NCBI GenBank assembly: GCA_004297315.1
Contig: SCTU01000287.1
Coordinates: 1-23,223, forward strand
Source of the DNA: Dehalococcoidia bacterium
Lineage (GTDB): Bacteria > Chloroflexota > Dehalococcoidia > UBA2979
Direction of reading: 5' to 3'
DNA: 23,223 nt
The notes beneath the pieces are model-generated. The model saw only the letters and a program-made list of their open reading frames with translations, was not told the DNA's origin and ran no database searches. Below, piece after piece: positions 21,328 to 23,223 of the stretch (its first letter is position 1; every line of letters begins with the position of its first letter). The position numbers and the translations under genes are program-made.

Positions 21328-22278
21328 ATGAACGGTGCCCTGCGCAGACCGCTGCTGGTGGCCGCCCTGGGCCTCGCGCTCCCGGCGGCGGCGCTCCTGA
21401 GTGCCTGCTCGAGCGACGACGACGAGGAGGCGGCACCCACAGCGACACAAGCGGCGACGCAGGCGGCCGCGTCCGCTCCGACGTCCACGCCGACAGTCGT
21501 GCCGGCGACCGCTGCCACGCCGGCCGCCAAGCCGGGAGTCCGCTCGCTGAAGGCGGGTACCGCCACGATCGCCCTCGACGGCAACGCGACGGATTGGGCT
21601 TCCGTCCCCGGCCTCGAGGTGGCGCTCAAGCCGCTCCCGAAGGAGTTGTGGGGCCGAGATGTCACCACGGCCGGCAAGCCCATGACGGCTACGGTGAAAG
21701 TCGCCAACACGGCAACCACTGCCTACGTCCTCGTCATGGTGCCGGACACGTTCACGTACAACCCGAAGAACCACAACGCCTCGCCCGCACTGGCGGTCGA
21801 ATGGGCGGTTGACGCCGAAGCCGGAGTCGCGATGGGCGCGCTGAAGCCCGACCTGAAGAAGTCGGGTGGACTCGTCGACCTCTGGCACTGGGAGCTCGAC
21901 TGCGGCCCGGGCGTGCTGTCGGGCGGCAAGTTCCCGACCGGGAACGACTCGAAGTGCAACCTGGACGACGAGTACGCCACGATCACCGACGAGCGCGAAG
22001 ACGACAAGATCGACTCATCGTTGACGGGTTCGTGGGACCACACCGGCCGCGCGCAGGGGCCGGAGGCGCCGGGCACGTGGGTCTTCGAAATCGCGCGGCC
22101 GCTCAACACAGGTGACCCGCAGGACGCGCAGTTCACGGCCGGCAGCACGTCCCGCCTCGCGATTGCCTACTGGGACGGCAACGAAGGGCGCGCCAAGGAC
22201 GGCGGCTGGACCGACACCGGCCACGTGGTGAGCGCGGTCGACGCCGACGAGTGGATCGAGGTGACCTTCGCCAAGTAA
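21328..22278 (+). CDS. Lipoprotein with ethylbenzene-dehydrogenase-type haem-binding domain
   Basis: The 316-residue protein begins with a lipoprotein signal (LLSAC, Cys27), then an acidic patch and an Ala/Thr linker to about residue 70. The rest resembles the EB_dh/cytochrome c-552 haem-binding family found in gamma subunits of DMSO-reductase-type enzymes: ATIALDGNATDWASVPGLEV, TATVKVANTATTAYVLVMV, SPALAVEWAVDAEAGVAMG, VDLWHWELDCGPG and WVFEIARPLNTGD. Members bind haem b through a Met and a Lys or His; candidates exist but I cannot fix the ligands. AAAGGA is six bases before ATG 21328. No molybdenum enzyme is near, so it may act alone in electron transfer or haem binding, paired with the HmuY-like gene downstream. 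Confidence 0.75.
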   Translation: MNGALRRPLLVAALGLALPAAALLSACSSDDDEEAAPTATQAATQAAASAPTSTPTVVPATAATPAAKPGVRSLKAGTATIALDGNATDWASVPGLEVALKPLPKELWGRDVTTAGKPMTATVKVANTATTAYVLVMVPDTFTYNPKNHNASPALAVEWAVDAEAGVAMGALKPDLKKSGGLVDLWHWELDCGPGVLSGGKFPTGNDSKCNLDDEYATITDEREDDKIDSSLTGSWDHTGRAQGPEAPGTWVFEIARPLNTGDPQDAQFTAGSTSRLAIAYWDGNEGRAKDGGWTDTGHVVSAVDADEWIEVTFAK

Positions 22279-22299
22279 CCGCGACGCGCGAGATCAGCG

Positions 22300-22905
22300 A
22301 TGCGGATACGAGCGCGCCATCTGTTGATCTTCTCACTGGCGCCCCTGGCCGTGCTTGCTGCCGCCCTCATATGGGGACGGCAGCAGGCGCGGCCAGTCGG
22401 GTTCGCCCCGACCGTCTCAGGCGAAGCGCCCGCGGCTGCTGCGCTCGCCGGCCCGGTCACGTACACGGTCGACGCGCGGAGCAGAGAAGCCTGGGTGTTC
22501 TTCGATTTCGCGGCGGGAACGATCGTCGAAACGTCGTTCGACGGGGCCGGCTGGGACATCGCGCTGCGGCGGACTGAGTTGCGGACAAATGGCGGCGTCA
22601 CCAATCCGCGAGGCAACGTCGCGGTGGCCAATCTGGGCGATGTCGCCCTCGAGACGGCGGCGATCCCCGCGGACACCGCATTCGCAAGCGACCAACTAGG
22701 GGGCGACGACGGTGACCAGGTCGTCAACGAGGCAATCCCGAAGTGGCACCGCTACAACCTGCTCGCCCACGTCGTGAGCGCACATGAAGCGACGTACCTG
22801 ATCCGCACGAACGCGGGACGCGACGTCCTCGTCCGGTTCGACTCGTACTACTGCGAAGACGGTTCGCCCGGGTGCGTCACCTTCCGTTACCTCGCGGTGC
22901 GATAG
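22300..22905 (+). CDS. HmuY-like membrane-anchored protein
   Basis: The 201-residue protein has one N-terminal helix (LLIFSLAPLAVLAAALIWG) and an outer domain similar to the HmuY family: REAWVFFDFAAGTIVE, WDIALRRTELRTNGG with the typical W-D-I-A and TNGG elements, then ATYLIRTNAGRDVLVRFDSYY and a final VTFRYLAVR strand. HmuY of Porphyromonas binds haem, but the fold is used more widely and the haem-ligating histidines cannot be assigned here. A Cys pair in YYCEDGSPGCV may form a disulfide. It follows the haem-binding-type lipoprotein by 21 bp and is probably in the same transcript, which supports a shared role in haem or electron handling. Confidence 0.75.
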   Translation: MRIRARHLLIFSLAPLAVLAAALIWGRQQARPVGFAPTVSGEAPAAAALAGPVTYTVDARSREAWVFFDFAAGTIVETSFDGAGWDIALRRTELRTNGGVTNPRGNVAVANLGDVALETAAIPADTAFASDQLGGDDGDQVVNEAIPKWHRYNLLAHVVSAHEATYLIRTNAGRDVLVRFDSYYCEDGSPGCVTFRYLAVR

Positions 22906-22933
22906 CCGCGTCCCATATTGCGACCTGACGCGG
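22906..22933 (+). terminator. Candidate hairpin after the HmuY-like gene
   Basis: CCGCGTC and GACGCGG pair over a 14-base loop directly after the stop codon, in the gap between convergent genes. No T-run follows, so it is a weak candidate terminator. Confidence 0.3.
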
Positions 22934-22982
22934 CCCGAAGGCGCCGACGCGACCTCGGGGACACACTCCGGGATCGCGAGGC

Positions 22983-23210
22983 CTAGACGAACGTCAGGGA
23001 GCCGTACGTAGGCTGCCAGTTGCTGGGGGCGCCCGGACCGCCCCCGCCGGTGGCGCTGCCGGCGCCTTCGCCCCGATTGTGGTCGCGTACGCCGAACGCG
23101 CCGAAGGAGAAGATCGCCGCAACGACGAGGGCGACAGCGATCACGACGACGCCGATCAGAATGGGCCTGAGCGTCCAGTCACGACGGATGCGCGCGTAGG
23201 TTCCGGCCAT
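22983..23210 (-). CDS. Small single-pass membrane protein, unknown function
   Basis: A product of 75 residues with a basic N-terminus (YARIRRDWTLRP), one strong membrane helix (ILIGVVVIAVALVVAAIFSFGAF, read in two parts) and a short glycine-rich external tail ending TYGSLTFV. ATG 23210 has AGGGG eight bases before it; GTG 23219 is possible but its upstream region is outside the window. I recognise no family. It converges on the HmuY-like gene and probably belongs to a transcript starting beyond the window. Confidence 0.65.
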   Translation of the reverse strand: MAGTYARIRRDWTLRPILIGVVVIAVALVVAAIFSFGAFGVRDHNRGEGAGSATGGGGPGAPSNWQPTYGSLTFV

Positions 23211-23223
23211 CTGAGTCACCCCT

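Overview
The window is GC-rich, densely packed bacterial DNA with no rRNA, tRNA, transposase, phage gene or CRISPR array that I can see. Several exported proteins follow an actinobacterial or Chloroflexota style: Ala/Thr/Pro-rich linkers after a lipobox, a Hint-domain lipoprotein, CNG-repeat and KVTICHNG secreted proteins, an HmuY-like protein and an ethylbenzene-dehydrogenase-type haem-binding lipoprotein. A Chloroflexota bacterium is my best guess, but no phylogenetic marker gene is present, so this is inference.

Region 1 (1-2459, minus strand) is a sulfur-trafficking operon: YeeE/YedE (TsuA) thiosulfate permease, a TusA-like protein without the catalytic cysteine, a normal TusA, and a rhodanese lipoprotein cut by the window edge. 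A lipoprotein with a C-terminal Hint domain is divergent from it (2568-3674). Region 2 (3751-6915) holds a two-finger C2H2 protein, a thioredoxin-like protein overlapping a Crp/Fnr regulator, a small leader ORF coupled to an HD-GYP protein, a gene remnant, and a glutaredoxin/thioredoxin fusion. Four copies of a GTGA-N6-TCAC palindrome, the site expected from the regulator's R-E-x3-R recognition helix, lie in front of these genes. I found no fifth copy in the window.

Region 3 (7003-11222) is a mercury and thiol-redox cluster. A MerR-type regulator is divergent from merA across a textbook MerR operator in a 19-bp promoter spacer. merA is followed by a MerF-like membrane protein, an HMA metallochaperone, a TlpA-like oxidoreductase, CcdA and a glutaredoxin. 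Mercury would be carried inward by cysteine pairs and reduced by MerA, while CcdA/TlpA/glutaredoxin may keep thiols reduced; that last link is inference.

Region 4 (11223-13551) is a 640-bp stretch without a convincing gene, then a large secreted CNG-repeat protein with a proline-rich stalk and an LPxTG-like tail, then a LapA-like membrane protein. Region 5 (13636-18321, minus) is a cell-surface polysaccharide cluster: family 2 glycosyltransferase, family 4 glycosyltransferase, Wzx-type flippase and a secreted protein of unknown function. Region 6 (18506-23210) holds a KVTICHNG mini-protein, a membrane-anchored unknown protein overlapping a GT-C-type membrane glycosyltransferase, an AT-rich regulatory island, the haem-binding-type lipoprotein, the HmuY-like protein and a small single-pass membrane protein.
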